DNA of 64,000 nucleotides from Hygrophila difformis (GCA_030278955.1 JAOANR010000003.1:47083175-47147174), one strand, 5' to 3'; counted from the stretch's first letter, positions 53,655 through 64,000 are shown. Made by a program: numbers and translations. Notes: generated from the letters alone by a model not told the origin.

Positions 53655-54005
53655 GTTATCTATAAAAATTAGAAGCAATAAAAGATGGAATTGAATTAAT
53701 AAAAGAATTAATGATAAGTCTAGATACAAGACTCCACACTATCGAAAGATACATAGATAAAACAACAATTAAAACTCCACAAAAGCAAGTAGAATTAGAA
53801 AAGGTACTCCCACTACCAAAATAGGAAAAACCACCAGAACCAGGAAGTCTGGATCACCGAGTAATGATGACGGAAATAGAAAAATTAAATAAACAAAATA
53901 AAATTAAAATCATAATAGACAAAGTAGAAAAATTAAAAAAAGATAAACGAAGAAATAAAAGAAGATAAATTAAAAAGTAGAGAAGACAAAGAAAATTCAG
54001 AATGA
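53651..54005 (+). pseudogene. VAP-like coiled-coil ORF of the pararetrovirus
   Basis: ATG 53651 overlaps the ORF1 stop (ATGA). At its end, in a neighbouring frame, TGA 54003-54005 overlaps the coat-protein ATG, again as ATGA. About 115 codons, rich in Ile/Leu at heptad spacing plus a Pro-rich middle, fitting the size and character of virion-associated proteins. Broken by a TAA near 53663, a TAG near 53822 and one frame change near its end. Confidence 0.55.
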
Positions 54006-55096
54006 ATACAAGTATAGAAGATTTAATAAATGAACTAAGTAGTGATTTAGAACGACTAAATTTAGAACCAATATTTACAGGAACATTTTCAGAAACAGAA
54101 TTCGAAACTAATGAAAGCGATTTAGAAGAACAACATAAAGTCTTTATGAATAATCACAGATTATATTTACCATCATCAGAAGTAATTGGAGAAAGTAGTA
54201 CTACCTTACCAAGAGAAGGTGTAACTGGAATCATTCCAATGGAAGTAGATCAAACCACGAATAGACAAAATGTTGACAATTATCAAAGTAGATTGCAAAA
54301 TTTACCTTCAAGAAATTTTCCAATAAGAAAAACAGCCTCTAAAAAACAAATTTGGAAATACAATGAAGATTTTGAGTTAAAAGAAACAAGAATAGGAAAT
54401 GTAAGACCAGGAGATGCAATATTTTTGAACCTAGATTGTCTTAAACAACCAAGTCTAGAACTAGAAAAATGGAAACAAATCATAAGAATACATTTAATGT
54501 CAGAAGAAAGTACGTCAAGAGCAAAAACATTAAAAATATGGAATCTAGTCCAAGGAAATGTGGCACAATTCCTTGCAGGAATTTCCTCAAATACAAAACA
54601 AACTTATATGAACACAATTACTCAAGGATTTGGACAAGATGTAAACACAGGAATAGAAGAATTTATTAATATCATACAAGAAGAATTCTTAGGAATACAG
54701 AGCTTAGATAATAATGCTATAATAGAAGAACGAGATCAAGCGTTACTAAGATTAAATAAAATAAGACTAAGAGATTTATGCTTTTTTGATCAATTCTCTG
54801 AACAATTTAAAAGTTACTACTATACAGCCTATACAAGCTCACAAAATAATGAACATACAATGAATTCTATATTTCCAAAATTACCTTCACCATGGGATGA
54901 ATATATGTGGAAAACATGGATTCAAAATAAAAATGACTATCCGAATAATTTAGGAAGCAGAATAAGATTAATAAGACAAGTAATAACTGAGTTATGTTAC
55001 CAAAGAAAAATATTAGACCACACTAAATTATATAATAAAACCGCTGATTTATGCTGTCAAGAAAATGCAGAAAATTTTGTATGGGGAAAAAAATAA
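54002..55096 (+). pseudogene. Pararetroviral coat protein region
   Basis: ATG at 54002; 364 residues open. An acidic N-terminus is followed by the conserved caulimovirid capsid core at about residues 150-330 (the segment with WNLVQGNVAQFL, EEFLG and LRDLCFFDQFSEQF). The usual C-terminal zinc knuckle is not visible: only CC at the end, before the frame stops at 55094-55096. The coat region is therefore truncated or frameshifted just before the movement-protein frame. Confidence 0.75.
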
Positions 55097-55819
55097 ATCA
55101 TATAGAAAAACAGTAGATGTATGTAACACCAATACTACCCTAAAACTGCACCTTTTAACAAAAGATATAATAAATAAAGGGCTAGAAAAATTAAGTAGAA
55201 AGAAAACAGAAAAAATACAATATGTACATTTAGCAGTGGTAAAGATTCTAATAAAATCTTTATTCAGAAGTGGAATAGACTTACAAGTAACAATAAGCCT
55301 ACACGATTCAAGATTATTAAATCCACAATACTCACATTTAGGAACTATTAATGGAAACTTAATTTACCAAAAATTACTATTTACATGTTATCCAAACTAT
55401 TGTGTATCTTTACAAGATCAAAATATAGACGAAACATTAACCTTATACATCAAGGTACATAGGAATGATGTAATGAAAAATGAAAATAAAATATTTATAG
55501 TACATTACAGTGCTTTTTATAGCTACCTAAATAGTAATAGATTAAAACCTTATGACGATAAAAAGACAATAGAAATACACGAAGCGTGTAGAGATACAAT
55601 AGCAGATCTAATATTACCAGAATTGAATAATCCAACATTACAAGATGATTGGATAATTGATCTTGCAGACAAGAAAAATACAATAGAAATTGGAAAACCA
55701 TTAGAAAATAGGAGACCACAATTATCCTATGTAGGAAGAACAATGAGTAGCAGAAAAAGTATAGACTATAGCCCAAGAACAAATCTAATACTTGATCAAC
55801 CAAGACACAGTATTGATAT
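55065..55819 (+). pseudogene. Pararetroviral movement protein (30K superfamily), cut by P
   Basis: Overlaps the end of the coat frame by 32 bases in another frame. The central segment (YVHLAVVKILIKSLFRSGID through NYCVSL) matches the movement-protein core of caulimovirids, which open plasmodesmata. Viral sequence ends at 55819; the following eight residues of the open frame come from the LTR of element P. It could be a separate ORF or, after a frameshift, the second half of a coat-movement fusion. Confidence 0.78.
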
Positions 55820-58353
55820 TGTAATACCCGAGAATTTTCCAACATAAAATAAATAAATAAACAATAAATAAATAAATAAAGATAAGGAAATGAGAAATGA
55901 GATTTAACTTATAAAGGAATTAAAGGAATTTAATTAAATAAAAAAATTATTAAAGATAAATAAATTGTACACCGAAATCCGACACCAATGAACTCGAGAA
56001 TTCGAGTCCAAACGTGCAATTAGACCCGAGTAAAATTTAGAGAGGAAATAGAAACCCGAAGATACCCCGGAAATCGGAATCCGGGAGCGTAGGGGCATAG
56101 AAGTCCGAAAGAGAGGAGGAAAGGCACGACGGATCGCACGACCCGCCCGGACCGAAGTCCAGGCGAGTGCCGCGTGGTGGCCGCGCGGTCAAGTGGGAAA
56201 TGCCGCGCCACGGCCGCGCCGAGCGACAGATTCGCCGGTTGCGAGATTCACTCGCCCGAATCCGGATTTTCCGACTTCGGTTGAACACCTTTCGGCTCAA
56301 GGCTCTTAGAGGCAGACCTTGGACGTCCCTAGGTCTTGTTTGCCTATAAATAACACCTTTTGAAAGCCCCGAACACTTTTCAAAGCCCTACGATACTCTC
56401 TATACACAAAACCCTAGATCCGGAAGTCATCGGAGGCACCAAAACCGAACGGGGACTGCCGTGGACGAGTTGAGGGATCTCTAACATCGTGGTAAGTTAG
56501 ATCCATTCATCCGTCTTGTTTTTAATTCAAAAACGAAACCCTAACTTAGTATTTTTCTTTCTACACCCCGAATCGGATCTAGAACGTAGAACCCGACGAA
56601 CGGAGAGGATAAACAGTGGACTGGAAGCCACGCCTTCGAAATAGACGATCCCGGACATCTACGAATCTGTAAGTTAAAGCTTACATGGTTTTGGGAGTAA
56701 TTAAAACACGTAAAACTAAAAGCTTCATCAAATCTTTCGTAAATCTGTCAACATATATTTTCTACCGGCGCAACAGTTTTGTCTAATTTTTACAAACATT
56801 TAAACGTCTTCGAACGGAAAAACTTAAAACACAAAAAATGTTCCTAAGGCTTAGTTCTATCTCATGTAAAAGTTTCAGAATTTTTAATGATGATTTGATA
56901 TGTGAAATCCACCCGAAACCGAACTGCTTGAAATTGGATCTTGAAATTCTTGACAGAACTTTGGTCCGATCTTTATGACGTTTTTGACATTAGCTATAGG
57001 CCGATTTAGATCTTTAGCCGAACATGAAAGTTGTAGACAAATGTCTTAAGAAGGTCTCTGTCAAAGTTTATTAAGTTTAGAGTTGATTTGCTATGGTAGA
57101 TCTTGATAATCTTGAACTGCTATACACAAAATTCGTACAGAATAATGATATCACGAAAATTGATGTATTTGACCTAGTTCGGTATCTCGGATTAAAAAAG
57201 TTAAAACATGAAAGTTGTTCATCTCGATCATTCTGAGTCAGTGGTAAAATTTCAGAATATTTGGAATTAAACTCGATTTGTAATGAATTTTAGAGTAAAC
57301 TGTGGTTGACCGAGTCAAATCTTGAAATTTTGTTGAAACGGTGAAACTAGCCTTTACGGTTTAAACGAGTAGGAGACTCTTTGAAATAAATACATGAAAT
57401 CTGAAATTTAGGAAATCCCCTTTTCAAACTTGATCTTTAAAATTAGGGGGTGAGTGCTCTGTAGGGTGCCCTCCTAACGATTCACTTCGTGCCTTTATGG
57501 ACGATGGTGACCCCGCACGAAATTTTTGAGATATGTTGCCAAAACGGCATGAGATATATGGCCTACACTCTCGTGAACATCCTTATGGGTTTCCCGAGGC
57601 TCCGGAGTGGTACTGGGTATGGCAGATACGGTTGCGGCCGCCGGTTTCCGGCTAAACTTGTTGACATCGCGATGCAATCGTGAAACACTTGAAATACTAA
57701 ATCTTGGGAGTAAATGGGGATAGTTAAACGTTTAATTAATGTCCTTTTAAATTATTAAATGCTTTATTTAAATTAATTATGGTTTTTATTTAAATTATGC
57801 TAAATGTACTATTGGTTAGTGTCATGATTAAATTATGCGAATTGATTATATTATTAAATTAAATTATCTATGATTATTATCATGCTTTTATGAAATTATT
57901 AAATTAATGGCTTTTAAACCCTACGGTCATGCATGTGTTAACTTACTCAGCAAGTTGTGCTGACCAAACCATTTATTTTCCTTTTTCCTTACAGAGTATG
58001 TGGAATGATCATGTGTACGTTCATGCATGGGGGGACTTATATTTTGCGAAACTTATTATTTAAATTCTTGCATTAGACTCTAGAATAAACAGGCCTGTTT
58101 AACCCGTGTTTTGACCATGTCGGTCGTATTTACATTTCCGCTGCAATATTATACTTAAATACTATTTCCGCTGCGTTATGATATTATTATTTTCGAGACT
58201 ATATTGTATGGGTTGTTTGCAAATGTTTTAAATATTTTTAAATACCGAAATACCTAGCCTTGCATCTCTTTAGTAAGCCGGAGAAACCGTGTCTTAATAG
58301 GGAGGTGTGGCGGTGACATCCCGACCTGGGTGACCAAAAACTGGGGTGTTACA
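55820..58353 (+). repeat. Element P 5' LTR
   Basis: 2534 bp, TGTAATACCCGAG...GGGGTGTTACA. GC block CCGCGTGG-TGG-CCGCGCGG (56170-56188), TATA box CCTATAAATAAC (about 56343), donor at 56492, hairpins TTGCC-AAAA-CGGCA (57536) and GCCGG-TTT-CCGGC (57640-57652), acceptor CCTTACAG at 57994. Confidence 0.9.
56492..57994 (+). other. Predicted leader intron in P LTR
   Basis: Donor GTG/GTAAGTTAG, about 150 bases downstream of the TATA box. Branch-like GCTGACC at 57959. TTTTCCTTTTTCCTTACAG/AGTATG acceptor. 1503 nt. The clearest of the four predicted LTR introns. Confidence 0.55.
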
Positions 58354-58356
58354 AGT

Positions 58357-58370
58357 TGGTATCAGAGCCC
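58357..58370 (+). promoter_or_regulatory. Element P primer binding site (tRNA-Met)
   Basis: TGGTATCAGAGCCC three bases after the LTR, identical to that of O. Confidence 0.9.
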
Positions 58371-58639
58371 GGCTATTTTTAAACTATTATTTTTAAACCA
58401 TTATTATTTTAAATTTTAAAGTATTATTTCCGTGGAGAAATTTTTATTTTAAAACCATGGAAAAAGAATATATATATAGTGCATTAAATTATTTTTGAGG
58501 GGAAAGCATCATCTGCATTTGCATATTGCATCTCTTTTATGTAGAGAACTTAGAATCTTGGCGAATTTCAACTTAGAATCTTGGCGAAGTTAACCTAGAA
58601 TCTTGGCGAATCTTAACTTAGATCTTTTGCTTGCGCTAG
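58371..58639 (+). other. Element P leader
   Basis: AT-rich. It includes three copies of CTTAGAATCTTGGCGAA or near variants between 58549 and 58613. No gene. Confidence 0.6.
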
Positions 58640-59029
58640 ATGGCTAGTCAAGATATGATGCAATTGATGATCAAAATGATGAACGTTCACCTTGATTCCC
58701 AACAAACCATAGAACAAATGAAATATCGTATGGCTCAACTGGAGGCCAATCTGCACCACATGGGCAACTTGAGAGAGGCGGATCACCACCGCATAAACCA
58801 ACTCGAACGCCAAGTCCAAACCCTCACTACGCAAAACCTAATCCTTAAGGAACACATCGATGCTCATGGACAAGATAGTCCCTTAAAAGCTTCTTTTAAG
58901 GGAATAAAACACAAGATTTATTCATTTAAACAAAATAAAACAAAATCTTGCGTTACTTTTAAGCCCAATCAAGCACTATGTACAAGCACATTCATAGTGG
59001 CTTGCCTAGACAATATATTAACGTTCTAA
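58640..59029 (+). pseudogene. Coiled-coil ORF of P (C-terminus altered)
   Basis: Same start and coil as the O ORF at 12984 (about 80 residues closely alike). The acidic tail is missing: a deletion after AHGQD fuses the coil to leader sequence. It overlaps no gag codon; gag starts at 59050. Confidence 0.7.
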
Positions 59030-59049
59030 TTTACACCGTTCGTAACAGA

Positions 59050-60090
59050 ATGGCACCACGAGGCAGATCAAGGAACCAACCTACTCCCCAAACTAATACT
59101 GAAGTGCCACCAAATGACACCGAACCCGCTCAACCTGTAGGAGAGCAACCCCAAGGTGCGCAGGACGCCCCCGCACCGAACAATGTGGGCGATCGTCTTC
59201 GGACGATAGAGGAGGTCTTGATTGCGCTAGGGAACGCGCAAGTCAACCAGGGCCAAGCTGCGGCGGTACCTCCGCCCCAAGCTCGCCCCAAATATCTGGC
59301 AATGGTGAATCCCTACCAGCCACCCCACTATGCTGGTGAGGAGGATCCAGCCAAACTGGAAGAATGGATCCGAACCTTCGACAAACTGCTGGGAGCAGTC
59401 AAATGTCCGGAAGGAGAGAGAGTGCACGTCGCTTCGTACTACTTGGGAGGCGAAGCGGACGACTGGTGGCAGGCGACTCAAGCCAAGCTGACTGAAGATG
59501 ACGAGCCCTACTCTTGGGCGGAAATGATGGAACTGCTCAGGGATCGATTCTATCCCTTGAGTACTAAATCAGCGATGTATGAGGAATTCCTGTCGCTGAA
59601 GCAAGGAGGCCATACTGTGCAGGAGTACTACACTCGTTTCAAGGAACTAGTAAGGTTCGCACCAAGGCTAGTACCCACGGATGCAGAGAAAGCACAGAAG
59701 TTCGAGATGGGACTGAACCTGTCTGTTCGCGAGGTGATCGCGGGGGTACACTACCCCGATTTGCAAGCTGTGTATGACCGCGCTGTGGCCGTAGCGCGTG
59801 TGCAACAACTGAAGAGAAGGGTGAGTGGGGAGTCCAGCAGGGGGTCCCCAAGACAAAAGTAACCGGGATGCGAGAAGCGAGAACAACACGGGAAGGAACG
59901 AACAACGGAGAGGGTCGAATAGGCCATAACAAACCAACAATGGAAGGAGGTTTAACCAAGAAGAACCGGTACCACCTTGCCCGAGGTGTGGGCGACCCCA
60001 CCTAGCGAGGGGTTGCCCTCAACAAGGGGCATGCTTCCGGTGTGGACGCATGGGCCACATATGTCGGGAGTGCCGAACAAGGCTTGAAAA
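59050..60090 (+). pseudogene. gag: Element P gag
   Basis: ATG at 59050, matching the O start. The core is intact to about 59850 (NPYQPPHYAGEEDP, EADDWWQATQAKL, EYYTRFKELVRFAPRL). Small insertions around 59846-59862 shift the frame. The knuckles CPRCGRPHLARGC and CFRCGRMGHICREC are readable downstream (about 59975-60075) with all Cys and His ligands. After the knuckles a deletion fuses gag to the start of protease. Confidence 0.85.
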
Positions 60091-60099
60091 CATAACGAA

Positions 60100-60760
60100 T
60101 CATAGCATCAAGGATAGTGCCTGAGTTAGATCTACCTAAGTGCGAGACAATTAGCTTAGGAATTCAATTGCCTTATGGAGAAGTAGTATCTTGCTCTAAA
60201 CAATATAACGGAATTCCTATAGTGATAAAGAATGTAGAATTCTTCGCGAACATAGTAGAATTTAACTTAAGAGACTTTGACATCATACTGGGGATGGATT
60301 GGTTATCCCAGTATAAGGCGGTGATCGAATGCCAAAAACAAAAGATCACCTTGTCAAAAAGTAGGGGAAAGAGAGTTATCTTTTACTCTCAGCCCCCTAA
60401 GAAGAGTAACAAAATCGTTAGTGCACTTAAACTAACTTGATGCGAAAGGGGTATGAGCTATATGCGTGCTACGTGCACGACCTTGAGGCGGAAGAGAACA
60501 AGGTTGACAGCATACCAGTGGTAAGAGAATACTCGGATGTGTTTCCTGAAGACATCCCGGGCATGCCACCTGAGAGAGATCTTGAGTTTACGATAGATCT
60601 CATTCCGGGCACAGAGCCTGTCTCAAAAGCTCCGTACCGGATGGCACCACTGGAAATGAAGGAGCTAAAGGACCAACTCGAGGAGCTGTTAGGAAAGGGG
60701 TACATAAGGCCGAGTACTTCCCCCTGGAGAGCACCGGTTTTATTTGTTAAGTAGAAAGAC
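60100..60760 (+). pseudogene. Element P protease to RT start
   Basis: The protease core ILGMDWLSQY is present, but the D-S-G active site is removed by the gag-protease deletion. A 4-base deletion near 60434 shifts frame (LKL then MRKGYELYA), and AAG to TAG at about 60752 stops the frame within the RT entry motif LFVK. Confidence 0.83.
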
Positions 60761-61436
60761 GGAGGATTACGTCTTTGCATAGACTATCGAGGATTGAACC
60801 AAGTGACTATCAAGAATAAATACCCTTTGCCGAGAATAGAGGATCTATTTGATCAACTGAAGGGAGCTTCTGTATTCTCGAAGATCGACTTACGATCTGG
60901 GTATCACCAGTTGAGAATTGCCGAGAAAGACATTCCGAAGACGGCGTTTCGAACTCGATATGGTCACTACGAGTTCACAGTGTTATCCTTTGGGTTAACA
61001 AATGCTCCGGAAATGTTCATGAACCTCATGAACAATGTATTTCGAGAGCTGTTAGAACAGTGTGTAGTGGTGTTCATTGATGACATCCTGATCTACTCGA
61101 AAAGCGAGGAGGAGCATGCCCAGCACTTGCACCAAGTGTTCGGAACCTTGCGAAAGAATCAGCTATACGGCAAATTGTCCAAATGCAATTTTTGGTTGAA
61201 GGAGGTAGCATTTCTTGGACATATAGTATCCGCTGATGGAGTTTCAGTGGATCCGGCAAAAGTCTCTGCCGTAACTGAATGGGCAACTCCAAAGAGCCAA
61301 ACTGAGATAAGGAGTTTCCTTGGATTAGCCGGGTATTATAGACGGTTCGTGAAGGATTTTTCGAAAATCGCACGACCTTTGACCCAGCTACTGAAGAAGG
61401 GAGTAAAATACGTGTGGACATAGGCTTGTGAGACAA
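60761..61436 (+). pseudogene. Element P reverse transcriptase
   Basis: [37 protein letters not shown] and catalytic FIDDILIYS, open to TAG at 61421-61423 (GAG in O). Nearly identical in protein to the O copy. Confidence 0.88.
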
Positions 61437-61975
61437 CGTTTCAAGAACTGAAGAAACGACTCACAACCACTCCCGTATTGACACTACCATCAGAGAATGG
61501 TGACTTCGAAGTTTACAGCGATGCTTCGAAGGAAGGTTTAGGTTGTGTCTTGATGCAAGACTCGAGAGTCATAGCGTATGCATCACGCCAGCTGAAACCT
61601 CACGAGGGAAATTATCCGACCACGACCTGGAGTTGACAGCGGTCGTTTTCGCTCTAAAGATATGGAGACATTATCTTTATGGGCGGAAATGTCGAATGTT
61701 CACCGACCACAAGAGCTTGAAATATATATTCACTCAGAAGGAGTTGAATTTGAGACAGCGAAGGTGGTCGGAACATATTAAGGACTACGATTTGGAGATA
61801 ACCTACCACGAGGGAAAGGCGAATGTGGTAGCCGATGTCCTAAGTCGGAAAACCCAACACGTGACGAACTCGTTGGTAATTCCACCGGCATTGTACATGG
61901 ATTTAGCGAGATTGAACGTGGAACTTGTGCATCCGGGCACAGTGAGTGAAACGATCAACGCAATGGAGTTTTAAA
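61437..61975 (+). pseudogene. Element P RNase H (truncated)
   Basis: [13 protein letters not shown], then a 2-base loss near 61618 that shifts frame, then [30 protein letters not shown] and [16 protein letters not shown]. Sequence stops at about 61975, in the linker before integrase, at a junction with an inverted LTR. Confidence 0.86.
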
Positions 61976-62954
61976 CAACAATAAACCACAAAATTTTGTG
62001 AGTAAGGTCTTAACTTACTTAGTTAGAGATTTGAGTCGCTGGAATGGGTTTCCAGGCGTCCTAGGGTTGCGACAAACGGGCAACTTCTCCGATCGCTTTT
62101 TGTTCGTTTTCCGACGTGAAAACATAGTAAAGGAAAAGGGTTAGATTTCGAGTTTCTAAGTGGTATGGACGAACTAAAACATTAAATCATAGCTTACCAA
62201 GAGTCTAGAGGGCAGGGCTTGGTTCCTTTCGCCTCGTCGTCGCCGGAATGCTCGCTGGAAAGTGGTGTCGGAGGAGTTTTGGCTTGGAGAGGAAGTTAGG
62301 GAGTGTTTAGGGTTTGGTTTTCTGAAAGTATGGGGAAGGGGGCTCTCAACACAGCCCTTATGACCTTCCCCAATGCTTTGATCCGTTTGCCCTCGTTAGG
62401 GGACGGATTTTTGGCAAGAAAATCGCCATAGAAGGAAAGTTTACACCTTCTGCACCTCTGGCGCGCTGGTGACGCGCACCTATTGCTTTGCCCGCGCGGA
62501 GCACGCGCGACCAGGTCTGGAGTCGCGACACCTCCGTCCGCGCGGTGGCCGCGCGGCGGGCGCGGGCAGGCTGGACCGGCTGGTTCGGCGGTTCGCGTGT
62601 TCTGTCGGGTCTTTCCTTGCTTTCCTCTATCGGTTTTCTACCCTCTACGTGTTAGCTCGACTCCTCGGGTCGTCTCCGGTTCGGAATCTTCACCTTAAAC
62701 TTGTTACGAGTTCGGCTTATCGCTCGTAACATTTCCGTATCCTAAGTAGTCTAGTTTAAATTAGTTCCAACTCCTCCTATCGTCCTTGCGATTGATCTTG
62801 TGATTTAATTTGTAATTTAATTTGTGATTTTATTTTATGATTTATTTTGTGACCGAACTTAGAAATTTGTTCCAAGCTGCCTACGTACCCTGTGAAGGGA
62901 TCAAGTCATGACGTAGTTCAAAACAATTTGAATTTGTTTTTCTTGGGTGTTACA
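61976..62954 (-). repeat. Partial LTR of element D
   Basis: Starts TGTAACACCCAAG at 62954. CTACGT/ACGTAG block near 62882-62918; GC block CCGCGCGG-TGG-CCGCGCGG (62538-62556); donor TTG/GTAAGC at 62197. From there to 61976 it parallels A 4866-5095. The distal two thirds are missing. Confidence 0.8.
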
Positions 62955-63004
62955 TCCTCCCCCCCCCCCCCCCCCTTAAGAATACAGTTATGTCCCCATA
63001 ACTG
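62955..63004 (-). promoter_or_regulatory. Polypurine tract of D with hairpin
   Basis: Sense order: hairpin CAGTTATG-GGGA-CATAACTG (63004 to 62985), TATTCTT, AA, a run of about 20 G and GAGGA, then the LTR start TGTAACACCC at 62954. The G-run is much longer than in A or B and may be slippage-prone. Confidence 0.8.
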
Positions 63005-63038
63005 TGGCAGGTTCATCTTGGAAGAGGGTAGGGTAACG

Positions 63039-63296
63039 TTATTTCATGTCGGCCTCCAACTCCCATGTTGCCGTCCCCGTCTCGTGGTTGGACCAAAGGA
63101 CCTTGACCATTCTCACGGTCTTATTCCTCGTTACTCTCTCCTTTGTGTCAAGTATTCGCACCGGAACTTTCTCGTAACTCAAGTCATCCTCAAATTCGAC
63201 TTCTTTCGGTTGGAGTACAAGGGTTGGATCGTGCACATACTTCTTCAATTGGGAGACGTGGAATACGTCGTGAACACGAGCAAATTGGGGTGGTGA
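63039..63296 (-). pseudogene. Chromodomain tail of element D integrase
   Basis: Minus-strand frame with the conserved pre-domain EFEDDLSYEKVPVRILDTKE and chromodomain core VRMVKVLWSNHETGTATWEL, ending ...EADMK. These C-terminal domains guide chromovirus integration by reading histone marks. The family-typical W...E-A-T-W-E aromatic motif is largely kept (TATWEL). The integrase upstream is mostly deleted. Confidence 0.85.
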
Positions 63297-63480
63297 CGCT
63301 AGTCAATAAGCGGTTTCCCACTCTTCACAGAATTTCTTATGGTTCCTATGTTTTCTTCGTCCCGAGGGCTTTCTGTTGCCTTACAAAAAGAAATTGCGAG
63401 GCAATTCTACTATCCTTGTCAGGAATGATGTCGGTGACACCCCATGTCGTTGTATCTCACTGCCAATGTATGCTCGGGTT

Positions 63481-64000
63481 AAGTGAGGGGTGTATAGCAA
63501 AAGAGATTAAGCAAGACAGGAAAAAAAATAAAACTCCCTCCAGGTCCCGCGCGGTGGCCGCGCGGTATGGGGCTTCAGCGCGCGGCGAGCGCGCGGCTAC
63601 CCCTGTTCGAGAAAATAGGGCTCGCGCTCCGCGCGAGCCACTTCCCCCATTTCCCACTCGAGACCACACCCCCAATTCTCTCTAAATCCGGCGAGTTACC
63701 TTCCCGTTTGCTTGATTTCGACTTCAATTTCACTCACCAAGGTTTGAATCTACTAAACCCACTTACTAATTTCAATTTTTATGCTTTGAATGACTTGATT
63801 TGTGAAGAGATTTAGGAATTAGGGTTTATGTACAAAAATTGGGGGTTTGTTATTTTTAGGCGTGATTTGTGCAAATTAGCAAGTGTACGTGGTAATTGTT
63901 GTTACTCTTGTTGCCTTGCTTGTATTTATGCCATAATGTGTTTATGTTTTTGGCAAATTCTTGTTGGATTTGAATCCTTAGAAAGGCTATGAAGTTTTTG
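63481..64000. other. GC-rich LTR-like stretch at window end
   Basis: Contains the GC block CCGCGCGG-TGG-CCGCGCGG (63547-63565) and a perfect hairpin GGCTCGCGC-TCC-GCGCGAGCC (63619-63639), then AT-rich sequence. No element ends or gene recognised. Probably part of another related LTR. Confidence 0.5.

Larger units (their letters stand above)
51831..55819 (+). mobile_element. Endogenous pararetrovirus (Caulimoviridae), partial
   Basis: Integrated plant pararetrovirus copy. It has a TATATAA box (51833), an AT-rich leader with a small ORF, a tRNA-Met primer site, then ORF1, a VAP-like coiled-coil ORF, coat protein and movement protein. The 3' part (protease, RT, RNase H) is missing because LTR element P begins at 55820. 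Several stops and frame changes show an old, non-functional copy. Coat protein ahead of movement protein and compact ATGA-type overlaps recall cavemo/solendovirus-like and badnavirus-like layouts. The genus cannot be fixed without the RT. Confidence 0.85.
55820..61975 (+). mobile_element. Element P: decayed sister of O (Ty3/gypsy chromovirus)
   Basis: Inserted into the pararetrovirus. It has a full 5' LTR, tRNA-Met primer site, coiled-coil ORF, gag, protease, RT and RNase H, then stops abruptly at about 61975, where an inverted LTR fragment begins. The same family as O, inverted. It has a ~300-bp deletion joining the gag end to protease and several frame breaks. GATAT (55815-55819) is the candidate target duplication; its partner is lost. 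Confidence 0.9.
61976..63480 (-). mobile_element. Element D: 3' remnant of another chromovirus
   Basis: Minus strand: a scrap of integrase core (around 63480-63400, with the HGV...SFLTRI region in place of HGVP..IISDRD), then the chromodomain, hairpin-PPT, and the first ~980 bp of an LTR that is cut at 61976. The LTR is related to, but distinct from, those of A, B and O. Confidence 0.78.

Noticed and set aside
63039..63248. Independent host chromodomain gene
   Set aside because: It lies between integrase remnants and a PPT/LTR on the same strand, so it is the C-terminus of a chromovirus integrase.

Overview
The window is plant nuclear DNA, probably from a eudicot. It holds chromovirus, Tat and Cassandra-type LTR retrotransposons, an L1-type LINE with a C-terminal RNase H domain, Stowaway, Mutator and CACTA-like DNA elements, an endogenous pararetrovirus, a plant U6 snRNA copy and one intron-less EF-hand gene. 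Almost everything is mobile DNA, much of it nested. I see no CRISPR array, no complete rRNA or tRNA gene, and only one ordinary host protein gene.

Layout. (1) 1-23930, minus strand: a Ty3/gypsy chromovirus (element O; Tekay-like) whose 3' end lies off the left edge. Its gag is split by element A (4014-11997, plus; 2966-bp LTRs, TSD CCAGT). Its 5' LTR is split by element B (15419-23414, minus; ~2.95-kb LTRs, TSD GTGAG). A and B carry gag but no pol, so they are non-autonomous TR-GAG-like elements and O-type elements are plausible helpers. (2) 23931-27404: intergenic DNA with an odd GATACGAGCT array, a Stowaway MITE, and a TTTCAGCGAC minisatellite split by a mini-CACTA. (3) 27405-34022: an L1-type LINE whose RT region is broken by a U6 snRNA copy joined to a Cassandra element (5S rRNA-bearing TRIM). 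(4) 34337-47339, minus: a small EF-hand calcium-binding gene. Its last five codons are cut off by element T (34360-46925; Tat lineage; TSD GGAAG), and LTR-encoded codons replace them. T carries gag-protease, pol with a second RNase H, and an antisense four-exon plant-mobile-domain/coiled-coil gene that is open throughout (predicted 1007 aa). (5) 47630-48667: a non-autonomous Mutator-like element with perfect GGCC-rich palindromes. (6) 50149-51790: two 3'-end LINE fragments. (7) ~51830-55819: an endogenous Caulimoviridae copy (tRNA-Met primer site, ORF1, VAP-like ORF, coat protein, movement protein), cut by element P. (8) 55820-61975, plus: P, a decayed sister copy of O. (9) 61976-63480, minus: 3' remnant of another chromovirus (integrase scrap, chromodomain, PPT, partial LTR). 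(10) 63490-64000: a GC-rich, LTR-like stretch.

The most interesting shared signal lies in the long LTRs of A, B, O and P. They have different U3/R sequences, yet each combines: a CCGCGCGG-TGG-CCGCGCGG-type GC block; TATA; a G/GTAAG splice donor; a 1.5-1.8 kb stretch ending in a branch site, polypyrimidine tract and CAG acceptor (a predicted 5'-leader intron inside the LTR); and, just before the acceptor, a cluster of small stem-loops. In A and B these have constant loops and covarying stems. A second covarying stem-loop with an NGGA tetraloop sits immediately upstream of every polypurine tract in the A/B/remnant family. Together these suggest a structured-RNA control layer in this retrotransposon group that I have not seen described. 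All structures were found by eye and no folding or search was run.
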